Positions 23,439-31,421 of a stretch of 44,652 nucleotides of DNA are shown here, piece by piece. The translations under genes were made by a program, and so were the position numbers. Position 1 is the first letter of the stretch; every line of letters starts with the position of its first letter. Source of the stretch: Clostridia bacterium (GTDB taxonomy: Bacteria; Bacillota; Clostridia; Oscillospirales; Acutalibacteraceae); the NCBI GenBank assembly GCA_017407995.1, contig JAFQVM010000009.1:1-44652 (forward strand). Reading direction: 5' to 3'. Below the pieces are notes generated by a model. The model was given only the letters and a program-made list of their open reading frames with translations. It was not told where the DNA came from and did not search any database.

Positions 23439-23858
23439 TTACACAATATCAAACACTATGTCAGAGAAAAAACTGAATATTGAGTGGGTTGCGTGTACGG
23501 CGAAGAGAACGGCGAAAATAGCTGCTACAGCGATAAGTATTACAAAACCGACAATAAGACCGATTATTGTGAATCTTCCGATGGCGGAAGCAGTTTTCGG
23601 CTTGTCATCCCGCCAAACCAAATAAAGAACAAGACTGACAATTGGAGTTATCAGGGTACAGGGACCGAAAAGTCCGAGGAAAAATCCGAGTACTTTCATT
23701 CCACCTAAGTTTGAAACCTCCTCCTGGGGTTGCTGAGGAGCAGTTTGTTGAGGAACAGTATTAACTGCCGGTTTTTCTGCAGAGCTTACTTCGTCTCCGC
23801 AAAACGGACAGTGTTTAAAGCTTTCTTGTATCTCTTTTCCGCAGTTTTTGCAAAACAT
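23439..23858 (-). CDS. Zinc-ribbon membrane protein
   Basis: A 139-residue protein starting MFCKNCGKEI. Cys3, Cys6, Cys17 and Cys20 form an N-terminal zinc ribbon (FCKNCGKEIQESFKHCPFCG). A Pro/Gln-rich linker (VPQQTAPQQPQEE) leads to two hydrophobic regions (LGFFLGLFGPCTLITPIVSLVLYLVW and FTIIGLIVGFVILIAVAAIFAVLFAV). Such proteins are common in Clostridia and their function is unknown. GAGGT precedes ATG 23858; an upstream Met was rejected. It lies 20 bases after the TtcA-like gene in the same orientation. Confidence 0.8.
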   Translation of the reverse strand: MFCKNCGKEIQESFKHCPFCGDEVSSAEKPAVNTVPQQTAPQQPQEEVSNLGGMKVLGFFLGLFGPCTLITPIVSLVLYLVWRDDKPKTASAIGRFTIIGLIVGFVILIAVAAIFAVLFAVHATHSIFSFFSDIVFDIV

Positions 23859-23878
23859 AATATTACCTCTTTTCAATT

Positions 23879-24589
23879 TTAATATCCGCTTATTGAGCCA
23901 CGCTGCATGGCACCGAGAATTTTGGGCGGCAGGTCGCCGTATTTTGATTCGAGTGACGCAATAAATTCTTTTATCTGTTGGCGTTCTGTATTTCCGTCAG
24001 CAGGGCAGTTGCTTTTAACTGTCGGCAGATTCAATTTTCTGACAACCCTTGCAGCATCTTTTTCACGGACGAAAATCATAGGACGAATCATGTGTATATC
24101 TTTACGTGAAAGATATGTCACGGGACGAAAACTACCGATATTTCCGCCGTTTAGCAGGTTCATCATAAAGGTTTCTGCCGCATCGTCCATATGATGACCA
24201 AGTGCAATTTTATTGCATCCGGCTTCCTTAGCCGCATCGTGAAGTGCGCCACGACGCATTTTTGCACACAGGCTGCATGGGTTTTTCTCTTCCCTGATGT
24301 TGAAAATCACATCGCCGAGCTGAGTACGCTTTATTATATAAGGTATAGAAAGCCTGTTGCAGAGTTCCTCAAGTTCTGAGTAATCCGTATCTTTTCCGTT
24401 AAAGCGTGGGTCAAGAGTTATAGCGGTCAGTGAAAAGCTGTTAGGGTAGAATCGCCTGAGTTCAGAGAGACTTACGAGTAGTGCAACAGAGTCTTTTCCG
24501 CCTGAGAGCCCCACAGCGATTTTGTCGCCTTCTTCAATCATGTTGTAGTGCTCGCAGCCGGAACGGACAAGGCTTAAAAGCTTTTGCAT
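23879..24589 (-). CDS. TtcA-like PP-loop ATPase (tRNA 2-thiolation-type)
   Basis: A 236-residue protein of the TtcA/TilS-like PP-loop group. The ATP pyrophosphatase loop is LSGGKDSVALL (SGGKDS at 29-34). The C-x2-C motif Cys106-Cys109 in PCSLCAKMRRGALH, together with a later Cys in KSNCPADG, matches the iron-sulfur site of TtcA, which makes 2-thiocytidine at tRNA position 32. GHHMDDAAETFMMNLLNGG is also typical. Clostridial members may act on other tRNAs, so no symbol is given. Its ATG overlaps the stop of the DUF896 gene (TAATG), indicating translational coupling. Confidence 0.88.
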   Translation of the reverse strand: MQKLLSLVRSGCEHYNMIEEGDKIAVGLSGGKDSVALLVSLSELRRFYPNSFSLTAITLDPRFNGKDTDYSELEELCNRLSIPYIIKRTQLGDVIFNIREEKNPCSLCAKMRRGALHDAAKEAGCNKIALGHHMDDAAETFMMNLLNGGNIGSFRPVTYLSRKDIHMIRPMIFVREKDAARVVRKLNLPTVKSNCPADGNTERQQIKEFIASLESKYGDLPPKILGAMQRGSISGY

Positions 24590-24798
24590 TATTTGTCCGC
24601 CTTTCGCTGAAGCTTATGTTTGTTGCCTTTTTCATCTACGATATAGGTGTTGTTCAGCTGACCGACAAGACTCGCCTTAAAGGAGTCAATATATTCCTGC
24701 TTAAGAGCTTTCCATTCGCACTCTTCTTCTGCAGAAAGCTTGCCCTGCTTGTGCAAATGATAAAGCTCATTCATGCGTTTAATACTTTCTTCTTTCAT
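24589..24798 (-). CDS. DUF896 (UPF0291, YnzC-like) small protein
   Basis: A 69-residue helical protein. The hallmark is IKRMNELYHLHKQGKLSAEEECEWKALKQEYIDSFKASLVGQLNNTYIVDEKG. YnzC-type proteins are widespread in Firmicutes; B. subtilis YneA-operon YnzC is of this group but its role is unclear. Start 24798 has GGAGG before it, and the nine-codon longer version was rejected. First gene of the minus-strand trio with a good promoter. Confidence 0.88.
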   Translation of the reverse strand: MKEESIKRMNELYHLHKQGKLSAEEECEWKALKQEYIDSFKASLVGQLNNTYIVDEKGNKHKLQRKADK

Positions 24799-24826
24799 AA
24801 AATCCTCCGAAAATGTTATATACATT

Positions 24827-24855
24827 ATTATATATCATGTGTGCAGTAAAGTCAA
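24827..24855 (-). promoter_or_regulatory. Promoter of the DUF896-ttcA unit
   Basis: On the minus strand TTGACT (24850-24855) and TATAAT (24827-24832), 17-base spacer. Confidence 0.8.
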
Positions 24856-25028
24856 TTTGACGATATTTCTGACATGAGACGACAGAAACAGTTTAAAAAT
24901 TAAACGTTTTTGATAATCGGTTTCAATTTTTTTTGTAAATTGAAAGTGAGGAAATGTTATGAAAACGTGAGAAAACGAGAGAAAAACGGAGTTCGTGGGA
25001 TTTAAATTAAAAAATTATAAAAAAGTGC

Positions 25029-25057
25029 TTGACAACCATTAAGCTATATGATAATAT
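25029..25057 (+). promoter_or_regulatory. Promoter of rplM-rpsI
   Basis: TTGACA (25029-25034) and TAATAT (25052-25057), 17-base spacer; short leader with CGGAGG before rplM. Confidence 0.85.
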
Positions 25058-25091
25058 ATCGGAGCATTAAAAAATCATCGGAGGTAATAGT

Positions 25092-25520
25092 ATGTCAACT
25101 TATATGCCTAAAGCTGGCGACATCACCCGTAAGTGGTATGTTATTGATGCTGCCGGTAAGCCTCTCGGCAAGGTAGCAGCACAGGCTGCAGTTCTTCTTC
25201 GTGGTAAGCATAAGCCTATTTTCACACCCAACGCTGATTGCGGTGACCATGTAATCATTATCAATGCAGAGAATGTTGTTCTTACAGGCAACAAGCTCGA
25301 CCAGAAAATGTATTACCGTCACACCGGATATATCGGAAATCTCAAAGAGGTTAAGTACAGCACTCTTATGAGAACAAAGCCCGAGCTTGCAGTTGAGCTT
25401 GCAGTTAAGGGTATGGTTCCCGATACAGTAATCGGCCGCAAGGCTCTGACAAGACTTCGTGTCTACAAGGGTGCAGAGCACAAGCATGACGCACAGAAGC
25501 CCGAAGAGTGGGCACTTTAA
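25092..25520 (+). CDS. rplM: 50S ribosomal protein L13
   Basis: A 142-residue protein of normal length. [56 protein letters not shown] and [13 protein letters not shown] are diagnostic. L13 is an early-assembly 50S protein that binds 23S rRNA. It forms the conserved rplM-rpsI operon with the next gene, 19 bases downstream. Confidence 0.98.
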   Translation: MSTYMPKAGDITRKWYVIDAAGKPLGKVAAQAAVLLRGKHKPIFTPNADCGDHVIIINAENVVLTGNKLDQKMYYRHTGYIGNLKEVKYSTLMRTKPELAVELAVKGMVPDTVIGRKALTRLRVYKGAEHKHDAQKPEEWAL

Positions 25521-25539
25521 TGAAGGGAGGCAATAAATA

Positions 25540-25938
25540 ATGTACGATTCAGTTCCTTATTTTTACGGTACAGGCCGCAGAAAGAAATCTGTTGCCAGAG
25601 TTCGTCTTTATGCCGGTACAGGCAAAATCATAATCAATGACAGAGAAATCGATGATTATTTCGGTCTCGAGACTCTTAAGCTCATCGTCCGTCAGCCTCT
25701 CGCTCTCACAGGCACAACAGAGAAGCTCGACGTTATCTGCCGTGTAGGCGGCGGCGGAGTAACCGGTCAGGCCGGTGCTATCCGTCACGGAATTTCAAGA
25801 GCACTTCTTCAGTATGATGCAGAGCTTCGTCCTGCACTCAAGAAGGCTGGTTTCCTCACCAGAGACCCGAGAATGACAGAAAGAAAGAAGTACGGTCTCA
25901 AAGGCGCACGTCGTGCACCCCAGTTCAGCAAGAGATAA
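25540..25938 (+). CDS. rpsI: 30S ribosomal protein S9
   Basis: A 132-residue protein. [47 protein letters not shown] and the C-terminal [16 protein letters not shown] are diagnostic; the last Lys-Arg tail reaches the P-site tRNA in the 30S subunit. It is co-transcribed with rplM. Confidence 0.98.
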   Translation: MYDSVPYFYGTGRRKKSVARVRLYAGTGKIIINDREIDDYFGLETLKLIVRQPLALTGTTEKLDVICRVGGGGVTGQAGAIRHGISRALLQYDAELRPALKKAGFLTRDPRMTERKKYGLKGARRAPQFSKR

Positions 25939-25967
25939 CGACAAGAAATCTCTATATAGAACGCTTT

Positions 25968-25998
25968 ATCCCGCAGGTTTCCCTGCGGGATTTTTTAT
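25968..25998 (+). terminator. Terminator of rplM-rpsI
   Basis: 10-bp stem ATCCCGCAGG / CCTGCGGGAT, 4-base loop, then TTTTTT. Confidence 0.92.
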
Positions 25999-26064
25999 TT
26001 CCAATTTTAAGGCTTTATGGTATGATAAGTATTGAACAGAAAAATAAAAGGAGGAGCAATACTT

Positions 26065-27819
26065 TTGAGCAGTTTATCCGGTAAAGTAAAAGCGCTGTTC
26101 ACGGAAATTAAAACGCATTGGAACACTCCTGCTGAGGGAAAATATGTCCCTTACAAAGAGTATAAAGATGTTGTTTTTGCTGTTGGCAGCAACTATGCAG
26201 GTTCAAAGGTGCTTGAGTACATAGGCTTTTTCTCTGCCTGTTACCTTATCATGCACCATTACAAGTTACCGTATCTTACATTTTCGGTTATCAGTATACT
26301 TAACAAACCATTGGATTATATTTCCGCATTGATGTGGTGGTTTGTATGCGATAATCTTGGTTTCTTGCCTAAAAAGACAGAGAGGAAGTTTTATTTCGTA
26401 TATGTTCTGATGATGCTGTTCGGAATATCGACAATATTGTTTGACTATTCGCAGCTGTTTAATCAGACGAGCTCGTTTATCACATACCTCAACGGTCTTG
26501 AGGGAATGAATGCGACTGCGTGTTTTAAAACTTTCGGTACTCACTTTTTATATACAGGATGGGTAGGCGCCCGTAATATTTTCTGGCGTAAAAAGCTACT
26601 TCCGAAGTTTGGTAGATACAAATATTCGCTCTATTGTGACGTTGTGCCTAAGTGCATAATGGTTATCCTTATCGGTTGGCTTCCCGTTTACGAGATTCCT
26701 GATGTTGCAACGAGAGTATGGGTTGCAAATCTTATGTTTGCAACATATAACGTGTTCGGGTTTGCCAACAACCTTGAAACCTGTACAAGAAGCATCAGCC
26801 CCAACTTGCAGGAGAGAATTTATGTACGTAGTTATCCGGTTAAGATTTCACACTTCTTCAATACAATTGTCGGCATAGTAATGCCGGCTATTATCGGCAC
26901 TTTAAGATATGAGTGGGCTGATATCAATGTTTACAAATATGTTATTCCGATAACATTTATCATTCTTGCAGCAGCGACTATGATATTTGCCGGCAGGATT
27001 AAGGAAAGAATTCCTCAGCCGCCTGTTGAAAAGAAGGTTCAGATAAAGTTCTGGGACGGTATGTTCGGTGTTCTGCACAATAAGTATCTGTTGATAAACA
27101 CAATTAAAGACCTTATCGACTCTCTTGGAAACGGTATGCTTCCGTTTGTCACGATTCTTTATTTCTATACGTTCCGCCTAAGCGGTCTGCCATATAGCCT
27201 TTTGGTTATTCTTATTTCGTTTGCGGGAACTCCGCCTGATTTGCTTTCTCCGTATTTCCTGAAGAGATTTTCATACAAACAGATTATGATTTTCTATCAG
27301 CTTTCCAGAGCTGTAGGCAATGGATTGATAGCGGCGGCTATGTGGTTCTGTGGCGACAATTTGAACCTTTGCGGTACGATTTGCGTTGTTGTTCTCTTCT
27401 TTATGGAAATGACAAAGACGGTTCCTACAACAGCGGGTCACGATATGAACGTTCGTATAGGCGACTATCAGATGTATCTTTCGGGAGAGCGTCTTGAGAG
27501 TTTTGCAGGAGTATTCGGCTGGTTTACAGGTCCGATAACATCCTTTGTTGGTCTTATAATACCGCTTATGCTTCTCAAGTACGGATTTAACAGTAACTGG
27601 GATGTTCTGTTTATTGATGCGTCGAGAAGAAGCATAATAGTTGTTCCCATAATTGTTGACGTAATAGGTTTCTTGCTTATGACTATACCGTATCTGTTCT
27701 GGGATTATGACAGCAAGAAGCAGAACATGGTTATGGAAGTTCTCAAGCGTCGTGCAGAGGTTACCGAAAAGAAGGCGGAGGAAGCAGGCGAAGCTGTTTC
27801 CGGCGGCTATTTAGGATAA
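26065..27819 (+). CDS. MFS/GPH-like multi-pass transporter
   Basis: About 584 residues with roughly 10-12 hydrophobic segments, for example FFSACYLIMHHY, FYFVYVLMMLFGISTIL, YVIPITFIILAAATMIFA, LLVILISFAGTPPDLLSPYF and IIVVPIIVDVIGFLLMTIPYLFW. The central loop (RIKERIPQPPVEKKVQIKFWD) and two-halves arrangement resemble the sugar:cation symporter (GPH)-type major facilitator proteins. The substrate is unknown. The best start is TTG 26065, 10 bases after GGAGG; no ATG fits, and a more distal TTG at 26032 lacks a site. The next gene follows after 15 bases, suggesting the two products act together. Confidence 0.75.
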   Translation: MSSLSGKVKALFTEIKTHWNTPAEGKYVPYKEYKDVVFAVGSNYAGSKVLEYIGFFSACYLIMHHYKLPYLTFSVISILNKPLDYISALMWWFVCDNLGFLPKKTERKFYFVYVLMMLFGISTILFDYSQLFNQTSSFITYLNGLEGMNATACFKTFGTHFLYTGWVGARNIFWRKKLLPKFGRYKYSLYCDVVPKCIMVILIGWLPVYEIPDVATRVWVANLMFATYNVFGFANNLETCTRSISPNLQERIYVRSYPVKISHFFNTIVGIVMPAIIGTLRYEWADINVYKYVIPITFIILAAATMIFAGRIKERIPQPPVEKKVQIKFWDGMFGVLHNKYLLINTIKDLIDSLGNGMLPFVTILYFYTFRLSGLPYSLLVILISFAGTPPDLLSPYFLKRFSYKQIMIFYQLSRAVGNGLIAAAMWFCGDNLNLCGTICVVVLFFMEMTKTVPTTAGHDMNVRIGDYQMYLSGERLESFAGVFGWFTGPITSFVGLIIPLMLLKYGFNSNWDVLFIDASRRSIIVVPIIVDVIGFLLMTIPYLFWDYDSKKQNMVMEVLKRRAEVTEKKAEEAGEAVSGGYLG

Positions 27820-27834
27820 GCGGGGTGAGATAAT

Positions 27835-29052
27835 ATGAGTAAAAAAGAAAAGAAAATCCAGGTTGAAGAGCCTATACATCTCGATATTCCCGATGATGAG
27901 ATATGGACTTATCAAGTTGAAGGTTTGGCAGCTCCTCATATTAACAAGCCTTATAAGCATTACGGTCTTAAAAAGGTTATTTTTGCTCTTGTTATTATCG
28001 TTGCCGTTTCTCTTTCGGTTTATTTCAGTGTAAGAACAGTTCAAAAAGATACATATGAATATGAACAGACTCAAACGGGATATGAGCTTTCAAAGTTCAG
28101 TAATACAGGCTACATCACTGAGCTTAATATAGATTATGTTTCGAGAGTTGAGTATGACAAAGAAAATCCTGATGTAGAAACGAACTTTAATATAATCAAG
28201 GATGAAACTAAAAAAGTTACATCGGTTGGAGCTTATGCGCTTAACTGTGATGAGAAGGTAAAGGTAATCAATATCGGTGCAGAAGTTACCCATGTTGACC
28301 CCAAAGCTTTTTATTCCTGCTGGGCATTGCGACAAATCGAGGTTGATGAAAACAACCCAAACTACTGCGACGTTGACGGAGTGTTGTTTAACAAGGACAA
28401 GACAGAGATTATATGCCGACCCTGTGACCACGATACATATCTTGCTGAGAAATACGGTCATGCAAAGTATGACGAAAACGGTTTTAGAATTGAGCCCACG
28501 GAAGAGGATGCAAATTACGAACAGTACGTTAAAGATGTTTTGACATATGTTGTGCCATCATCAGTTGAAACAGTCGGCGAGCTTTGCTTCAACTATGCCA
28601 ACATGAAAAACGTGTATGTTCCAGAAGGACTTAAAACCATTGAAACGCTCGGATTCTTTGAGATTCCGCTTCTTGAAAACGTATACAGCTATAAGACTGA
28701 TACAGAGGTGACAGATACGCATTTCACAACTGAAGAGGAGCTGGGTGAAGTTTATGTTTCGCTCCCCGAAGGTCTTGAGTATATAGGTTCCGATGCTTTC
28801 AGTTACAACCAGGCTATGACATATGTGTTTATACCTGAGAGTGTAACGCACATCGGTCACCATGCATTCTGGGACACAGTATATAAAGAGGGCGACGAGC
28901 TCAAGGGTGTATCTAAAATTAATATAGCGGTCTCAGAGGAAAGTTTCGATTCTAATGTTAAAACAGGTGATAACTGGCGTCCGCAGTATGATTATCTGTT
29001 GTTTAAGAAAAATATAGATGTAGTTTACGATTCCAAGAGAATAGAGAACTGA
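27835..29052 (+). CDS. Membrane-anchored BspA-type leucine-rich repeat protein
   Basis: A 405-residue protein. A charged cytoplasmic N-terminus (~45 residues, with LDIPDDEIW) is followed by one membrane helix (VIFALVIIVAVSLSVYFSV, ~48-66) and an outside domain. That domain has LRR_5/BspA-type repeats: VTSVGAYALNCDEKVKVINIGAEVTHVDPKAFYSCWALRQIEVDENNPNYCDVDGVLFNKDKTEIIC, then VVPSSVETVGELCFNYANMKNVYVPEGLKTI and LPEGLEYIGSDAFSYNQAMTYVFIPESVTHIGHHAFW. Repeats of this type usually mediate binding to surfaces or proteins. Its tight coupling to the MFS gene is unusual and suggests an accessory component. Function not known. Confidence 0.82.
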   Translation: MSKKEKKIQVEEPIHLDIPDDEIWTYQVEGLAAPHINKPYKHYGLKKVIFALVIIVAVSLSVYFSVRTVQKDTYEYEQTQTGYELSKFSNTGYITELNIDYVSRVEYDKENPDVETNFNIIKDETKKVTSVGAYALNCDEKVKVINIGAEVTHVDPKAFYSCWALRQIEVDENNPNYCDVDGVLFNKDKTEIICRPCDHDTYLAEKYGHAKYDENGFRIEPTEEDANYEQYVKDVLTYVVPSSVETVGELCFNYANMKNVYVPEGLKTIETLGFFEIPLLENVYSYKTDTEVTDTHFTTEEELGEVYVSLPEGLEYIGSDAFSYNQAMTYVFIPESVTHIGHHAFWDTVYKEGDELKGVSKINIAVSEESFDSNVKTGDNWRPQYDYLLFKKNIDVVYDSKRIEN

Positions 29053-29068
29053 ATTCTATAAAAAGCTA

Positions 29069-29108
29069 CCCGATAGCGGTATAAATACCGTTATCGGGCT
29101 TTGCTTTT
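29069..29108 (+). terminator. Terminator of the MFS-LRR unit
   Basis: 13-bp stem CCCGATAGCGGTA / TACCGTTATCGGG (one G-U), loop TAAA, followed by a T-rich tail. Confidence 0.85.
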
Positions 29109-29109
29109 T

Positions 29110-29382
29110 TTGTAAAGTTGTTATACTTTACTGCGCTTTTTTTCAAAAGCGAACCTGTAAAAATAGCCTAATGGAGCTTTGTGTTTGACAGGAAAAAGTT
29201 TGTTACCTTTTATTACGGTTTTGTAACCGTTTGTAACTTTTTAGAGTTTTCACAAAACTTAGACCATTTTTTCCCAATTGGGTAGGTCGAAACAGTAACA
29301 TTTTACGGGTTTTAGGGTGAAAGTGGCAAAATTGGATATGAAATGTTTGTGTAACCTGCACAAATTATTGAGAAATGAAAAT
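29110..29382. other. Palindrome-rich noncoding spacer
   Basis: No gene is visible in this ~270-base block. It holds five perfect short palindromes in a row: GTAAAGT-N6-ACTTTAC (29112-29131), CGCTTTT-N4-AAAAGCG (29134-29151), ACGGTT-TTGT-AACCGT (29215-29230), AGTTTT-CAC-AAAACT (29235-29249) and CCCAATTGGG (29273-29282). A possible promoter, TTGACA (29185-29190) with TTTTAT (29208-29213), lies inside. It may be a control region or a small RNA; neither is established. Confidence 0.5.
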
Positions 29383-29411
29383 TTGACAAACGGTTTTTCT
29401 CACAATATAAT
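29383..29411 (+). promoter_or_regulatory. Promoter of the G5/3D gene
   Basis: Consensus TTGACA (29383-29388) and TATAAT (29406-29411) with 17 bases between; AAGGAG precedes the start. Confidence 0.9.
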
Positions 29412-29490
29412 AACAAGCGTTGTCTCACTCTGAGTATTTTGCAGCAACATGCGAATGACAAAGCAAGCAGATAAAAAGGAGTTTTAACTA

Positions 29491-30762
29491 ATGATAGAAT
29501 TTTTGAAGGCCTATCTGGCAGCATCTCCTGTCAGGAAGACATCGAAGCGCAGAATCCTGGCTATCGTATCGGCCTTAGTAATCATCTGCTCAATAGTTAC
29601 TTTAACTGCTTTTGCCGCAGCGGCAACTTACAAGGTAACAATCGAAGAAGATGGCGTAGAGCCGATAACCGTTTCTACAAGAGAAGATACAATTGAAGAG
29701 TTTCTTAAAAAGAACAGTAAGAAGTATACTTTGGGTAAATATGATTACCTTGATACATCTGAGTTCGTTGCCGGCGAGGATTGTACACTGACAATTTACC
29801 GTGCACAGACAATAAAAGTTGTTGATGAAGGCGAGATACACCATCTTAAGGGCGCTGGTCCCGCAAAGCAGATGCTTGAAAAGCATGGTATAGTCTTGGG
29901 TAAGTTTGATGAGGTCAACATTCCCGATGACGTCATGGTCAGCAGTGACAAGACAGTTGAGATTTCAAGGTCTTTTGGCGTCACAATATTAGCAGACGGT
30001 AAGGAAGTCGATGTTGAGATTGCATCGGGTACCGTTACTGATGCCCTAAAGAGAGCGAACATTGTTCTTGATGAGGATGATGAAACCATTCCTACAGCAG
30101 AGAGCACCCTTGTCAGCGAAATGACAATTGAGGTTTTGCGTGTTGAATATAAGGAACGTGTAGCTACTGAGGTTATACCGTTTGAAACGATAACAAGAAG
30201 AACCCCTGACTTATATGTTGGCCAGACAAAGGTTAAGGTAAAGGGTTCGGACGGAGAAAAAGAGGTTACTTATAAAGATAAGTACGTCAACGGAGAGCTT
30301 GATTCATCTGAAGTGCTTGATGAGAAGATTCTCAAAGAGATGGTGACCAAGGTTGTGCTCAAGGGCAGAGTACCGAGAGTTAATACTATAAAGTTTAAAA
30401 ACGGATTGAGCCCCATATCCGAGTTGAAGGTTCCATCAAAAGTAAAGCTTGATGCAAACGGTTTGCCGACAAGTTATAAGAAAATAGTTGACGGCACTGC
30501 AAAATCATATTATGGTGGCGGTACAACTGCATCGGGACGCAAAGCTATGCCCGGTCACATAGCTGTTAACCCCAAGCAGTTCCCGTACGGAACAGAGCTG
30601 TATATCGTGTCGCTTGACGGGAAATTCATCTACGGTTACTGCATAGCGGCAGATACCGGTGGATTTGTAAAAACAAACAGCTGCACAGTTGACCTTTATA
30701 TGAACACTATTGAAGAGTGCTACGCATGGGGTCACAGAGGTGTACGAATCTACGTTCTTTAA
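29491..30762 (+). CDS. DUF348/G5/3D-domain cell-wall protein (YabE-like)
   Basis: A 423-residue exported protein. After a basic N-terminus and a membrane/signal helix (ILAIVSALVIICSIVTLTAFAAA, ~22-44) come three DUF348-type repeats (~46-75, ~107-136, ~163-195). A G5 domain follows (~210-290, YKERVATEVIPFETITRRTPDLYVGQTKVKVKGSDGEKEVTY...). The C-terminal 3D domain has SGRKAMPGHIAVNPKQFPYGTELYIV, then IAADTGGFVKTNSCTVDLYM with its conserved Asp residues, and WGHRGVRIYVL. The 3D fold is a double-psi barrel found in lytic transglycosylase-type wall enzymes and MltA relatives. Family members resemble YabE and resuscitation-promoting-factor-type proteins acting on peptidoglycan. It has its own strong promoter. 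Confidence 0.88.
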   Translation: MIEFLKAYLAASPVRKTSKRRILAIVSALVIICSIVTLTAFAAAATYKVTIEEDGVEPITVSTREDTIEEFLKKNSKKYTLGKYDYLDTSEFVAGEDCTLTIYRAQTIKVVDEGEIHHLKGAGPAKQMLEKHGIVLGKFDEVNIPDDVMVSSDKTVEISRSFGVTILADGKEVDVEIASGTVTDALKRANIVLDEDDETIPTAESTLVSEMTIEVLRVEYKERVATEVIPFETITRRTPDLYVGQTKVKVKGSDGEKEVTYKDKYVNGELDSSEVLDEKILKEMVTKVVLKGRVPRVNTIKFKNGLSPISELKVPSKVKLDANGLPTSYKKIVDGTAKSYYGGGTTASGRKAMPGHIAVNPKQFPYGTELYIVSLDGKFIYGYCIAADTGGFVKTNSCTVDLYMNTIEECYAWGHRGVRIYVL

Positions 30763-30776
30763 TTTAATAATAATGA

Positions 30777-30809
30777 TGTGCCATTGTGTATACAGTGGCA
30801 CATTTTTTT
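30777..30809 (+). terminator. Terminator of the G5/3D gene
   Basis: 11-bp stem (TGTGCCATTGT / ACAGTGGCACA, one imperfect pair), loop GTAT, then seven T. Confidence 0.9.
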
Positions 30810-30923
30810 GTTATAATGGTGAAAACGGATAAAATTCCATTCAAATTCTCCAATCAGGGGATGTTGTTTTATATAAAAACGTACTATTATTGTGTCATGA
30901 AACAATTTGGAGGTATGGAAATA

Positions 30924-31388
30924 ATGAATCAAACTGCTACAGGAAAGTTCATATCACAAAAAAGAAAAGAAAAAAATTTGACACAGGAACAACTGGCTGA
31001 AAAATTAGGAGTATCTAATAAAACCATTTCTAAATGGGAAACGGGAAAATGTATGCCGGACTACAGTATTGTAGAAAGTTTGTGTAGAGAATTAGAAATC
31101 ACATTAGCAGAGCTAATGGATGGGGAAGATGCGGAGAAAAACAGTGTTAGAACATATGATGATGAGCAGATTATGGACTTGTTAAGAAGAACACAGGAAT
31201 TAGAGCAACAGAAGAATACGTTGTATGGTGTTGTGATGATAGTGATGGGTCTTGCTTTATTGGCTGTTTCTCAGACGATTGGCGGAACCGATATAAAGGA
31301 CTTCATTTCGGGAGTTCTTTTAGGAATGTCGATTGGTGAAATGTTAATCGGCGTATATGTTGTTGGGCGAGGATTAAGAAAGAGATAA
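30924..31388 (+). CDS. XRE-family regulator with C-terminal membrane segments
   Basis: A 154-residue protein. Residues ~5-62 are a HTH_3 domain (GKFISQKRKEKNLTQEQLAEKLGVSNKTISKWETGKCMPDYSIVESLCRELEITLAELMDG). An acidic and Gln-rich linker follows (QIMDLLRRTQELEQQKNTLYG). Two hydrophobic stretches come next (VVMIVMGLALLAVSQTI and ISGVLLGMSIGEMLIGVYVV), so the regulator is probably membrane-bound. This architecture is common in Clostridia. ATG 30924 was chosen with GGAGGT nine bases upstream, rather than ATG 30915 which abuts the site. The GH43 gene starts 33 bases after, so it may be under this regulator's operon. Confidence 0.85.
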   Translation: MNQTATGKFISQKRKEKNLTQEQLAEKLGVSNKTISKWETGKCMPDYSIVESLCRELEITLAELMDGEDAEKNSVRTYDDEQIMDLLRRTQELEQQKNTLYGVVMIVMGLALLAVSQTIGGTDIKDFISGVLLGMSIGEMLIGVYVVGRGLRKR

Positions 31389-31421
31389 AGCGACCAAATA
31401 AGCTTATGAAACGGTGATACC

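Noticed and set aside
29053-29490. c-di-AMP (ydaO-type) riboswitch upstream of the G5/3D gene
   Set aside because: The strong promoter at 29383-29411 leaves a leader of only ~75 bases without the expected conserved core.
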